Shown here one piece after another: positions 44,884 through 53,424 of a DNA stretch of 64,000 nucleotides. The notes under the pieces were generated by a model that made no database searches, had not been told where the DNA came from, and saw only the letters and a list, made by a program, of their open reading frames with translations. How positions within the stretch are numbered: position 1 is the stretch's first letter; each line of letters begins with the position of its first letter. Source of the DNA: SCTD01 sp963784675 (GTDB lineage Bacteria; Actinomycetota; Actinomycetes; Mycobacteriales; SCTD01). A program made the translations under genes and the position numbers. The DNA lies in assembly GCA_963784675.1 (NCBI GenBank), contig CAWASE010000014.1, positions 186,001-250,000 on the forward strand, written 5' to 3'.

Positions 44884-46467
44884 ATGCCGCTGAACCGTCG
44901 TCAGTTCCTCAGCTCCGCCGCCCTCGCCGGGGGAGGTCTGCTGCTGGCCCGTCCGGGCAGTGCCCTCGCCGCCCCGCTGGACCCCGACCTGAGCGCGACC
45001 AGCCGGGTGTCGCGGCTGTTCCCGTCGGTGCGCCTGGTGCACGGCGACCTGCACAACCACACGGTCCGCTCCGACGGGGCGGGCGACGCACGGCTGGCGT
45101 TCGGCAGCATGCGGTCGGCGGGTCTGGACTTCGCTGCCCTCACCGACCACTCCACCATCAGCAAGGGCACCGGACCAGCGGTGCCGCTGGGCACCTGTCA
45201 GGGCCCCAGCTGCGGGCTGGCCGGGATGACCGAGGCGAGCTGGGCCGAGGCCGGCGCCCTCGCGGACGCGGCCAACGTCGACGATTCCTTCACCGCCATC
45301 CGCGGCTTCGAGTGGAGCAGCCCGCAGCTGGGGCACATGAACGTCTGGTTCGGGCGGACCTGGATCGACCCGCTCACCACCGGCGGCGTCGACACCACCG
45401 CCGGCACCGCGCAGTTCGTGCACGACGGAGGTGCGCCGCTCACGAACGAGCAGGCTGCGCAGATCGATGCGGCGTTCCGGGCCTCCCCCACCACGGCGGT
45501 CGGCATCCGCGGCTTTCAGCGGTGGCTCAACGCGGCCCCCGAGACCCCCGGCATCGGCGGTGGACTGGACTCGCTGGTGGGCTTCAACCACCCCGGCCGC
45601 GAACCGGGTCGGTTCGGGCGGTTCGCCCTGGACGAGGCGCTGCGCCCCCGGCTCGTGTCGCTGGAGGTGTTCAACCGCGGTGAGGACTACCTGTTCGAGG
45701 GCACCGACAGCGGCGTCGTCTCGCCGATCCAGGAGTGCCTGACGGCAGGCTGGCGTCCCGGCCTGATCGGCGTCACCGACGAGCACGGCACGGCGTGGGG
45801 CACCCCGGAGAACAACGGGCGTACCGGCCTCTATGTCACGTCGCTGACGCGGGACGGGGTGCGGACGGCCATGCAGAGCCGGCACATGTTCGCCAGCCGG
45901 CTGCGGGGCCTCCGGATCGACGCTGCGGCCGACGGGGTGCAGATGGGCAGCACCGTTGCGCACACCTCCGGGCCGATGACCTTCCACCTGGACGTCGACC
46001 GCGGCCCGGCCTGGTACGGCCGACGGCTGCTGGTCCAGGTGCTGCAGTCGGCCCGTGCCGGCGAGCTCCTGCCGCGCGTCGTGCGGGCGCTCGTCGTCAC
46101 CGTGCCGGCGCCGGCCGAGCCGCTGATCAGCTTCGACGTGCCGATCGACGTCAGCGACGGCGGCTGGGTGATCCTGCGCATCAGCGACCCGGCCTCGGTC
46201 GACCCGGGCGGCAACGGCAACAAGAGCATCAGCGAGGACGCCCGGGCCCGAGGCACGGCGTTCGAGGGGCTCGGCCCGGCCATCGCCTACACCAGCCCGT
46301 TCTACCTGACCGCGGCCGCGCCGCCGGCTGTCGTGCCGGAAGCGCCGGCGGCCGTGCTGCTGCCGGCCGCGGCCGCGCTCGGACTGGGCGCCGCCTACGT
46401 CTACGGCAAGCGCGCGCACACCGACCACTCCCACGGCGACCACCTGCACGAGCACGCGCACCCGTGA
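44884..46467 (+). CDS. exported CehA/McbA-family PHP metallohydrolase with sorting-like tail
   Basis: The 527-residue protein has a twin-arginine-type signal (N-R-R-Q-F-L-S-S) and a PHP phosphoesterase-like domain: VHGDLHNHTVRSDG (metal ligands H-x-H), F-A-A-L-T-D-H-S, SLVGFNHPGREPG and VTDEHGTAWG. CehA/McbA relatives include the carbaryl hydrolase CehA, but the substrate here is unknown. The C-terminus reads P-P-A-V-V-P-E-A-P, L-L-P, a hydrophobic stretch and a His-rich end (H-T-D-H-S-H-G-D-H-L-H-E-H-A-H-P). The V-P-E-A-P part is shared with the next protein. Its stop overlaps the GH31 gene start by GTGA. Confidence 0.88.
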   Translation: MPLNRRQFLSSAALAGGGLLLARPGSALAAPLDPDLSATSRVSRLFPSVRLVHGDLHNHTVRSDGAGDARLAFGSMRSAGLDFAALTDHSTISKGTGPAVPLGTCQGPSCGLAGMTEASWAEAGALADAANVDDSFTAIRGFEWSSPQLGHMNVWFGRTWIDPLTTGGVDTTAGTAQFVHDGGAPLTNEQAAQIDAAFRASPTTAVGIRGFQRWLNAAPETPGIGGGLDSLVGFNHPGREPGRFGRFALDEALRPRLVSLEVFNRGEDYLFEGTDSGVVSPIQECLTAGWRPGLIGVTDEHGTAWGTPENNGRTGLYVTSLTRDGVRTAMQSRHMFASRLRGLRIDAAADGVQMGSTVAHTSGPMTFHLDVDRGPAWYGRRLLVQVLQSARAGELLPRVVRALVVTVPAPAEPLISFDVPIDVSDGGWVILRISDPASVDPGGNGNKSISEDARARGTAFEGLGPAIAYTSPFYLTAAAPPAVVPEAPAAVLLPAAAALGLGAAYVYGKRAHTDHSHGDHLHEHAHP

Positions 46468-48731
46468 CCGTGCCGCTTCCGCGGAGGCGCCACAACAGGC
46501 ACCGCGTGCTCGCGTGCGCGCTCAAGGTGGCGGTACTGACGCTGCCGGCCACCCTGCTGCCGGCCGTCCCGGCCACGGCAGCAGAACCGGTGACGCGCAC
46601 CGACACCGTCGACACCGTCACCCTGCAAGGACCGGCGGTCGGGGTCCGCGTGCAGCGTTCGCCCTGGCGGTTGTCGCTGCTGGACGGCGCAGGCGCAGTC
46701 CGCGCGCAGGAGAGCGACCCGACGACGCCCGACCAGCAGCAGAACCCCACCTACGCGGCCTTCGAGCCGGGTGACCTGCAAGGTCACGACATCGCCTACC
46801 CAGGGCTGCCGGCCGTCTCGACGCGTCCGCTGGCCTACCTGCGGGCCGGGAGCTGGGAGCACGTCACGGCGCTGACCCAGGTCAGCCTGGTCGGCTCTAC
46901 CGCCACGCTCACCGTCCAGACCAGCGACGGGCAGGGGGCCGTCGTCGTCCTGACGTTCCGCGGGCGGGCACTCGACCTGGACGTGCAGGCGGCCGGGCCG
47001 GCCCCGGAGGCGGTCGCCGAGACGCTCGCGGTCGGCGCGACGGAGCGGATCTTCGGCGGCGGGCAGCGCTTCACCCGTCCCGAGCTGACCGGGCTGTCGG
47101 TGCCGCTGTGGGTCAGCCACGGCCTCGGCGCCGACCGCCACGGCGGCACCAACGAGATCGCCGTCCCCTATCTGGCCTCCACAGCGGGATGGGCGCTCGC
47201 CGAACGCCGCGGCGCACGGGGCGAGCTCGACGTGTCGGTCCCGGCGCGGCCCGGGCTGGTCAGCGCGGTGCTGGAGGACGACCGGCACGCCCTCACGCTC
47301 TACGCCGGCGGCCTGGCCGACAACCTCGCGGCGTACACCTCGGACACCGGGCGAAACCCGGTCCCGCCACGGTGGGCGTTCCGGCCGATGTTCTGGCAGG
47401 ACGAGGACACCCAGGCCGGGGTCGAGGCAGCTGTCGCCCGGTTGGCGGCTGCCGACATCCCCGTCGGGGCCTACTGGCTGGACAACCCGTGGCTGACCCG
47501 CACCGGCGACTTCACCGCGGGCAGCCGCTATCCCGACCTGGACGGGCTGCTGTCGCGCCTGCATGCCCAGGACGTGCGGGTCATGACGTGGCTGAGCCCG
47601 TACGTGTCCACCGCTTCGGTCCTGGACCGGGCGGGTGCGCGTCGTGTCACCGGGCTGCCCGCCGACAACAACGACCGCACCTACGTGCCGCCGCGCGGGC
47701 TCGACCCGCACCTGGACCTCACCGATCCGACCACCCTCACGGCGTTCGCCGACGGCGCGGCGTCGCTGCTGGCACGGGGCGTCGACGGGTTCAAGCTCGA
47801 CCGCGGCGAGGAGGATCTCGGGGAGGGCTCGATCTGGTCCGACGGGCGCCCGAACCGGCTCCAGCACAACCCCTACGTGGTGCGGTACGCCGCTGCGATG
47901 CGGCAGGCGTGCGCGCAGGTCCGCCCCGACGACTGCTTCCTGCTGGCCCGCTCCGGCGCGGCCGGAACCGCTGCCGTCACCGCCAGCTGGGCGGGCGACT
48001 CCCCGACGGTCGAAGGACCGGCCGGGCTGAGAGCGGCGCTGTCCAGCCTGCTGTCGCTGTCGTTGTCGGGCCAACCGATCAGCGGCAGCGACGTCGGCGG
48101 CTACACGGCCGTGCAGGAGACGCAGGGCACCAACCCGACGGCCGGGCTGCTGGTCCGGTGGGCCTGGCTGTCGGCGTTCTCACCGGTCTTCGAGACGCCC
48201 GTCGACCCCCTGCGCTACAACGCAGAGACGGTGCGGGCGTTCCGTCGCGCGGCGGTGGTCAAGGATCGCCTCGTCGACTACAGCCGCGGGCTCGCCGTGC
48301 AGGCAGCGGCCGACGGCACGCCGCCGGTGCGGCACCTGGCGCTGGCGTTCCCGTCCGACGCCGTCGCGGCCGCCGTCGACGACGAGTACCTCTACGGCCC
48401 CGACCTGCTCGTCGCGCCGCTCACCACCGGGGTGAGCCAGCCTGGACCGGCGACCCGTCAGGTGTACCTGCCCGCCGGTACCTGGACGAACGTGTTCAGC
48501 GGCGTCTCGTTCACCGGCCCGCTGACCGTGCCCGTGGTGTCGCCCCTCGACGAGGCGCCGGTGTTCCTGCGCGCCGGCGCGGCCCTGCCGGCGAGCACCT
48601 TCAACGGTCTGGACGCACCGACCGCCGGACCGCCCGCGGTGGTGCCCGAGGCGCCGCTGCCCGTCCTGCTCCCGCTGCTCGCCGCCGCAGCGCTGCTGCT
48701 GCGCCGTTCCCGCCGCACCCGTACCGGCTGA
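46464..48731 (+). CDS. exported glycoside hydrolase family 31 with sorting-like tail
   Basis: The 755-residue protein has a basic signal peptide and a GH31 (alpha-glucosidase/alpha-xylosidase) core: an N-terminal beta domain, ERIFGGGQRFTRPELTG, VMTWLSPYVSTAS, the nucleophile Asp446 in DGFKLDRGEEDLG and the acid/base Asp512 in T-A-S-W-A-G-D-S-P, then DLLVAPLTTG and the typical P-A-G-T-W-T-N-V-F-S-G. It cleaves alpha-linked sugars outside the cell. The tail is P-P-A-V-V-P-E-A-P, then LPVLLPLLAAAALLL and RRSRRTRTG, a three-part sorting-like signal. It is co-translated with the PHP-type protein through a GTGA overlap. Confidence 0.9.
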   Translation: MTVPLPRRRHNRHRVLACALKVAVLTLPATLLPAVPATAAEPVTRTDTVDTVTLQGPAVGVRVQRSPWRLSLLDGAGAVRAQESDPTTPDQQQNPTYAAFEPGDLQGHDIAYPGLPAVSTRPLAYLRAGSWEHVTALTQVSLVGSTATLTVQTSDGQGAVVVLTFRGRALDLDVQAAGPAPEAVAETLAVGATERIFGGGQRFTRPELTGLSVPLWVSHGLGADRHGGTNEIAVPYLASTAGWALAERRGARGELDVSVPARPGLVSAVLEDDRHALTLYAGGLADNLAAYTSDTGRNPVPPRWAFRPMFWQDEDTQAGVEAAVARLAAADIPVGAYWLDNPWLTRTGDFTAGSRYPDLDGLLSRLHAQDVRVMTWLSPYVSTASVLDRAGARRVTGLPADNNDRTYVPPRGLDPHLDLTDPTTLTAFADGAASLLARGVDGFKLDRGEEDLGEGSIWSDGRPNRLQHNPYVVRYAAAMRQACAQVRPDDCFLLARSGAAGTAAVTASWAGDSPTVEGPAGLRAALSSLLSLSLSGQPISGSDVGGYTAVQETQGTNPTAGLLVRWAWLSAFSPVFETPVDPLRYNAETVRAFRRAAVVKDRLVDYSRGLAVQAAADGTPPVRHLALAFPSDAVAAAVDDEYLYGPDLLVAPLTTGVSQPGPATRQVYLPAGTWTNVFSGVSFTGPLTVPVVSPLDEAPVFLRAGAALPASTFNGLDAPTAGPPAVVPEAPLPVLLPLLAAAALLLRRSRRTRTG

Positions 48732-48747
48732 CCCGGCCGGACCCGGC

Positions 48748-49695
48748 TCAGGTCGGCGCCGCGAAACCTCCGGGGCCGGCGGCTGCAGGCGCGTCGGTGC
48801 GCACGTCGGCATCGGTGTGCGGCGGGCCGGCCGGGGTCGTCGACGCAGGCGTCGCTGCACCGTAGGCGCCGGAGCCCTGCAGGAAACCGGCGTACTCGGC
48901 GGCGCCGTCGCCGCTGGACGAGGTCGGCGAGCCCGCCGGGCGCGCGGCGCCCAGGCGGAGCTCCTCGCGCCGACGTCGTTCAGCCAGCACGGCGGCCAGC
49001 ACGGCCCAGCCAGGAGCGCCGGTGGGAGCCGGGCCGACCGCGTCGGTGACCGCCCCGACCAGCTGTCCGCCGATCTGCTCGCGCGCCGCAGGCGTGAGCG
49101 TGCTCGAGCGGGACACGAACTGGCGGACGGAGACGGCCAGCGCGTCCGGCAGGCGGGTGAGGTCCAGCGTCGCCGCCCACCCGGACAGGGCCGGGGGCAT
49201 CTGGGCGACGGTGCCGCCCTGGGTGCTCACCCGCTCGCGCAGCACGACGGTGCCCGCGAGCAGGTCGCCGATCCGCTTGCCGCGGGCGTTCAGCAGGGAC
49301 GTGATCACTCCGCCGAGGAACAACGTGACGCCCGGCCGCTCGATCGCGGCGCCGGACAGGCCGCGGACCAGCGCCTGCCGGAAGCCGATCGGTCCGCCGT
49401 CGTCGCGCACCACCCGCAGCCCCAGCAGCGCCTTGCCGGGGGTGCGACCGCGCAGCAGCGTCTCGAAGGTGACGGGGTAGACGACCAGCACGCTCACCAG
49501 CGTCACCAGGCTCAAGGCCTGCGCGCCGGCCTCGGACAGGTCCAGCTGCACGGCAGCGCCCACCAGCACGAGCACGGTGAGCAGGGCGAGCTGCAGCAGG
49601 ACGTCGACGCCCGCCGCCAGCAGCCGTGACGGCAGCGCCGCCTGCTGCAGGTCCAGGGCCACCGCCTCGCCCGTGATGAACTGGGACGCCGCCAT
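48748..49695 (-). CDS. RDD-family membrane protein
   Basis: The 315-residue protein has an RDD domain (about 20-160): ALPSRLLAAGVDVLLQLALL with the hallmark Arg...Asp, a second segment, and R-G-R-T-P-G-K-A-L-L-G-L-R-V-V-R-D-D-G. The C-terminal half is soluble and ends in a disordered Ala/Pro tail. ATG 49695 follows GGAGGTGG. RDD proteins are putative transporters or membrane factors. It is divergent from the SpoIIM gene, a pairing conserved near MoxR/DUF58 genes in Actinobacteria. Confidence 0.88.
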   Translation of the reverse strand: MAASQFITGEAVALDLQQAALPSRLLAAGVDVLLQLALLTVLVLVGAAVQLDLSEAGAQALSLVTLVSVLVVYPVTFETLLRGRTPGKALLGLRVVRDDGGPIGFRQALVRGLSGAAIERPGVTLFLGGVITSLLNARGKRIGDLLAGTVVLRERVSTQGGTVAQMPPALSGWAATLDLTRLPDALAVSVRQFVSRSSTLTPAAREQIGGQLVGAVTDAVGPAPTGAPGWAVLAAVLAERRRREELRLGAARPAGSPTSSSGDGAAEYAGFLQGSGAYGAATPASTTPAGPPHTDADVRTDAPAAAGPGGFAAPT

Positions 49696-49760
49696 CTGCT
49701 GCCACCTCCACGCCTGCCCGCCTCGACGCGGCGGGTCCGTCACAGTCTGCCCCGCCGACC

Positions 49761-49766
49761 TACGCT
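49761..49766 (+). promoter_or_regulatory. -10 element of spoIIM-like gene
   Basis: TACGCT ends six bases before GTG 49773, the leaderless spacing. It lies in the 77-base divergent region next to the RDD gene. Confidence 0.45.
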
Positions 49767-49772
49767 GCCCAG

Positions 49773-50783
49773 GTGGACCTCGACGTGTACGTCGCCGCGC
49801 ACAGCGGCGAGTGGAACCGGCTGGAGCAGCTGCTGGACCGCGCCTCGCGTCCGCGGCGGCTCAGCGGCACCGAGATCGACGAGCTGGTCGACCTCTACCA
49901 GCGCACCGCGACCCATCTGTCCGTGGTGCAGAGCATCGGCCCGGACCCTGCGCTGCTCGGACGGCTGTCGACCCTGACGGCCCGCGCGCGCGGCGTCATC
50001 GCCGGTGGTCGGCGGGCCGGCCTCGCCGACGTCGCCCGGTTCCTCAAGGCCGACTTCCCGGCGATCTGCTACCGCACCCGCTGGTGGTGGATCGGCGCGA
50101 CCGTCTTCTTCCTGGTCGTCGCGGTACCGATGGGCGTCTTCGTCGCGACGAACCCGCAGGCGCAGCTCGCCGTCGCAGCGCCGGACGCCGTCCGGCAGCT
50201 CGTCGAGACCGACTTCGAGAGCTACTACTCCTCCAACCCGGCGCAGGACTTCGCGGCGCGCGTGTTCACCAACAACGCCTACGTGGCTGCGCAGTCGATC
50301 GTCTTCGGCGTGCTGCTGGGTCTGCCGGTGCTGTTCGTGCTGTTCCAGAACGCGCTCAACGTCGGGATCGCCGGCGGGCTGCTGGCCGCGAACGGGCGCA
50401 CCGGGCTGTTCTTCGGGCTGATCCTGCCGCACGGCCTGCTCGAGCTCACCGCCGTGTTCGTCGCCTGCGGGCTCGGGCTCAAGCTGGGCTGGACGGTGGT
50501 CGACCCCGGTCGCCGCACCCGTGCGCAGGGGCTCGCCGAAGAAGGCCGAGCCCTGGTCGCCGGTGCCCTCGGGCTCGCCCTGGTGCTGTTCTGCTCCGGC
50601 CTGATCGAGGCGTTCGTGACGCCGTCGCCGCTGCCGACGTGGGCCCGCATCGGCATCGGCGTGCTGGCCGAGGCGGCTTTCCTCAGCTGGGTGTTCGGGC
50701 CCGGACGGCGGGCGCACCGGGCCGGCGTCACCGGAGACCTCGCCGACGACCTCCGGGGAGACGTCGCGCCGTCCGCCGGCTGA
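49773..50783 (+). CDS. SpoIIM-family (stage II sporulation protein M-like) membrane protein
   Basis: The 336-residue protein has a charged helical start (about 1-85, including LVDLYQRTATHLSVVQS), then five to six membrane segments with conserved VFTNNAYVAAQSIVFGVLLG and GLILPHGLLELTAVFVACGLGL, the SpoIIM signature. In Bacillus SpoIIM helps peptidoglycan degradation during engulfment; in Actinobacteria the homologue sits with RDD and MoxR/DUF58 genes and its role is unknown. A terminator overlaps its stop codon. Confidence 0.88.
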   Translation: MDLDVYVAAHSGEWNRLEQLLDRASRPRRLSGTEIDELVDLYQRTATHLSVVQSIGPDPALLGRLSTLTARARGVIAGGRRAGLADVARFLKADFPAICYRTRWWWIGATVFFLVVAVPMGVFVATNPQAQLAVAAPDAVRQLVETDFESYYSSNPAQDFAARVFTNNAYVAAQSIVFGVLLGLPVLFVLFQNALNVGIAGGLLAANGRTGLFFGLILPHGLLELTAVFVACGLGLKLGWTVVDPGRRTRAQGLAEEGRALVAGALGLALVLFCSGLIEAFVTPSPLPTWARIGIGVLAEAAFLSWVFGPGRRAHRAGVTGDLADDLRGDVAPSAG

Positions 50784-50794
50784 GCAGCCGGCGG
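50773..50794. terminator. hairpin overlapping the spoIIM stop
   Basis: CCGCCGGCT-GAGC-AGCCGGCGG is a perfect 9-bp stem with a four-base loop containing most of the TGA stop. It lies between two convergent genes and probably ends both. Confidence 0.65.
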
Positions 50795-50795
50795 G

Positions 50796-50818
50796 AGGAT
50801 CATCGCGTCAGCGGCGGG
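50796..50818. repeat. 23-bp direct repeat, copy 1
   Basis: This copy matches 51108-51130 at 21 of 23 positions. It covers the stop codon of the small minus-strand gene. The core AGGATCATCGC is identical in both copies. Confidence 0.7.
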
Positions 50819-51071
50819 TGCTCGCGCGGAACCGCCGCCACCATCGCCGCCGCGGCGTGGGACGGGGGGGTGCGCCAGCCTGGTAGCGGTCCTCGCCCGC
50901 GTCCCGGGCGCACTCGACGGCGTACTTCAGCACTGCCGCGGTCCCGATGCTGCCGCCCAGCGCGCCCACCGCGAACCCGACGGCGCGCGTCTCGTCCCTG
51001 GACAGCCGGGCCTTGGGTGCCGGCGCGTCCGTCCCGAAGGACGGCCCGTTGCGGGGATCGAAAGCTGCCAT
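50808..51071 (-). CDS. small hypothetical protein between direct repeats
   Basis: The 87-residue protein starts at ATG 51071 after GGGAGG. It has F-D-P-R-N-G-P-S-F-G-T, a helical VGFAVGALGGSIGTAAVLKY (possible membrane contact, about 31-50) and a strongly basic end (R-R-R-W-W-R-R-F-R). No family is recognised. The gene sits in a 312-base unit flanked by 23-bp direct repeats, which suggests insertion or duplication. Confidence 0.55.
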   Translation of the reverse strand: MAAFDPRNGPSFGTDAPAPKARLSRDETRAVGFAVGALGGSIGTAAVLKYAVECARDAGEDRYQAGAPPRPTPRRRWWRRFRASTRR

Positions 51072-51107
51072 GCGAAGTCCTCCCGGGCCTGCCGGTTCTT
51101 CGGCGAA

Positions 51108-51130
51108 AGGATCATCGCATCAGAGGCGGG
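51108..51130. repeat. 23-bp direct repeat, copy 2
   Basis: This copy covers the stop codon of the sirtuin gene and differs from copy 1 at two positions. Between the copies lies exactly the small hypothetical gene. Confidence 0.7.
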
Positions 51131-51963
51131 CGACGAGCGCCGGGAGCACCTGCCCGAGCGGAGCGTCCAGGGTCAGCAGCGCGAAGGGGTCGCCGCGCGT
51201 CGCGCCCTGGTTGACGATCGCCACCGGCACGCCCGTCTTGCTCGCCCGCAGCACGAACCGGTGGCCGCTCATGACCTTGAGCGAGGAGCCGAGCACGAGC
51301 AGCAGCCGTGAGGCGGCGACCAGGGCGAAGGACCGCGCCACCCGCTCGGGCGGCACGGTCTCACCGAAGAACACGACGTCGGGCTTGAGCACCCCGCCGC
51401 AGCCGGGCACACGGCACGACGCTGAAAGCGTCGATCTCGACGTCGGCCAGGCGGACGTCGCCGTCCGGGTTGACGGCCAGCGCGGTACCTGCCCACCCGG
51501 GGTTGGCGGCGGCCAGCCGGGTCGCGAGCTCGGCCCGTGACGACAGGTCACCGCACTGCAGGCACGTCACCTGCTCGAGGTTGCCGTGCAGCTCGACGAC
51601 GTCGCGGGCGCCGGCGGCACCGTGCAGACCGTCGACGTTCTGGGTGACGATGCCCGTGAGCAGGCCGGCCCCTTGCAGCGACGCGACCGCCCGGTGGCCG
51701 TCGTTGGGGCGCGCGCGGTCGATCACCCGCCAGCCGACGTGGCTGCGGGCCCAGTAGCGCTGGCGCGCCGCCGGGTCGCGGGTGAACTCCTGGTAGGTCA
51801 TCGGCGTGGTTGCGCGCGCCAGGCCGGTGGGACCGCGGTAGTCCGGGATGCCCGACTCCGTCGACAGTCCGGCGCCCGACAGCACCGTGACGTCGCCGGC
51901 GGCGACGAGCTCGGTCAGTCGGTCCAGCGGGGTCGGCGTGCGCACGCGTCCATCGTCGGTCAC
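51120..51963 (-). CDS. sirtuin NAD-dependent protein deacylase, frame broken
   Basis: From GTG 51963 the frame has VLSGAGLSTESGIPDYRGP (NAD pocket), TQNVDGLHGAAGA, the catalytic His in V-V-E-L-H-G-N and the first zinc pair C-L-Q-C-G. Around D-A-F-S-V-V-P-C (51403-51408) the frame breaks, and the next frame has C-G-G-V-L-K-P-D-V-V-F-F-G-E, VLGSSLKVMSGHRFV and the end. Removing one base from the GGG at 51404-51406 restores the second zinc pair C-A-G-C and a 280-residue protein of normal size. It would remove acyl groups from lysines. Confidence 0.88.
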
Positions 51964-51988
51964 GCGGCCGAGCGCGGCGCGTCCGGAC

Positions 51989-53341
51989 TCAGCCGCCCCA
52001 GCCGCGCGCGTCGACGCCACCGGGCTGCGGCGCCGCCGGGTCGTAGGGCGTGCGGCTGTAGACGAACGAGCCGACGTCCAGGGCCAGCACCGACCCGGAG
52101 GCGTCCAGGACCGGCCGCAGCACCTCGCCGGCGTGGTAGCCGTCGAGCCCGACCCAGGTGCCGTCGCCGCGCGCGCGGAAGCGGGAGCCGCGGCCGGCGC
52201 CGAGCAGGCCCAGCAGGTGCAGCAGGCCGTCGGCGGCGAGCCGGAAGCCGTAGCTCGACGTCCCCCAGTGCCACAGGCCGACGAGGGCGAGGGCGGCCGG
52301 ATCGACCTCCGCGAGCGGGCGCCAGGCGTCGACCAGGCGCGGCTCGGCCTCGCGCACCAGGCGCTGCAGGTCGGTGCTGATCGCCGGGTCAAGCCCGCTC
52401 GTGGCGTTGCACAGGCTGACCACACCGACGTCCTGCGCGGAGTCGACGAGCACCCCCGCGAGGAAACCGGGCATGGAGCCGCCGTGCCCGGTGAAGGTGC
52501 AGCCGTCGGCGCGCAGCACCTGCAGGCCCAGCCCGTACGCGGACCAGCCCGACGAGCTCGGGTCGACTCCTGCCGGCTCGGCCATCTCGGCCAGCGTGTC
52601 GGCGGACAGGACGTCGGCGGTGTCGCCGAGCAGGAACGCCGCGAAGCGTCCGAGGTCGGTCAGCGTCGACCAGAGCTGCCCGGCGGCCGCCATCGAGACG
52701 GCGTCGTGCTCCGGCTCGGGCAGCAGGACGTCCGCCCAGGGGTGGACGGCGAAGCCCTGCGCGGCCCGGCCGTCGGGGCGCGTCGTGGTGCGCGTCATGC
52801 CCAGCGGCTGCAGCACCTCGTCGGTGACCACGTGTGCCCACGGAGCGCCTCGCAGCCGCGCCAGCAGCTCGCCCAGCACGCCGTAGCCGAGGTTGGAGTA
52901 ATGGAAGCGGCGACCGGCGGCGAAGGGTGCGTCGTCGGGCCCGAGCAGGGCCGCGAACTCGGTCCAGTCCGTGCCCGGTGTGCGCTCCCACCACGGACCG
53001 GGTGCCTCGGCACGGACTCCTGCGTTGTGGGCCAGCAGCTGGCCGACCGTCCGGTCGCCGAAGGGCGTGCCCGGCAGGTGGCGCTCCAGCGGATCGTCCA
53101 GGCGCAGCAGGCCCTGGTCGCGGGCCCGCAGCACCGCGACGGCCGTGACCGTCTTGCTGATCGAGCCGAGCCGGTACTGGACGTCGGCGTGCGGCTCCTC
53201 GACGGCGCCGACGCCTGCCGACCACGCCAGCGACCCGCCTCGCACGACACCGGCCACCAGCGACGGCACGCGGCTCTCGCTCTGGGCCCGGGCGGTACGG
53301 GCGAGCAGGACGCGGGACGTGCTGGGCAGCAGTGCGGTCAT
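51989..53341 (-). CDS. serine hydrolase, beta-lactamase/class C type
   Basis: The 450-residue protein has the class C beta-lactamase/esterase motifs: S-I-S-K at 60-63 (nucleophile Ser60, Lys63), Y-S-N at 148-150 in RRFHYSNLGYG, and a third motif H-G-G in CTFTGHGGSMPG. There is no signal peptide, so it probably acts in the cytoplasm on a small ester or peptide rather than as a resistance enzyme. ATG 53341 is the start. The C-terminal 120 residues form an extra beta domain. It follows the DUF58 gene by 83 bases. Confidence 0.88.
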   Translation of the reverse strand: MTALLPSTSRVLLARTARAQSESRVPSLVAGVVRGGSLAWSAGVGAVEEPHADVQYRLGSISKTVTAVAVLRARDQGLLRLDDPLERHLPGTPFGDRTVGQLLAHNAGVRAEAPGPWWERTPGTDWTEFAALLGPDDAPFAAGRRFHYSNLGYGVLGELLARLRGAPWAHVVTDEVLQPLGMTRTTTRPDGRAAQGFAVHPWADVLLPEPEHDAVSMAAAGQLWSTLTDLGRFAAFLLGDTADVLSADTLAEMAEPAGVDPSSSGWSAYGLGLQVLRADGCTFTGHGGSMPGFLAGVLVDSAQDVGVVSLCNATSGLDPAISTDLQRLVREAEPRLVDAWRPLAEVDPAALALVGLWHWGTSSYGFRLAADGLLHLLGLLGAGRGSRFRARGDGTWVGLDGYHAGEVLRPVLDASGSVLALDVGSFVYSRTPYDPAAPQPGGVDARGWGG

Positions 53342-53424
53342 GGGACGCGACCCTATCCGCGCACCGGCACGGCCAGACCCGCCGAGCGGCGCTCGGCGAG
53401 AGCGTCCAGGAGCAGCTTGGCCTG

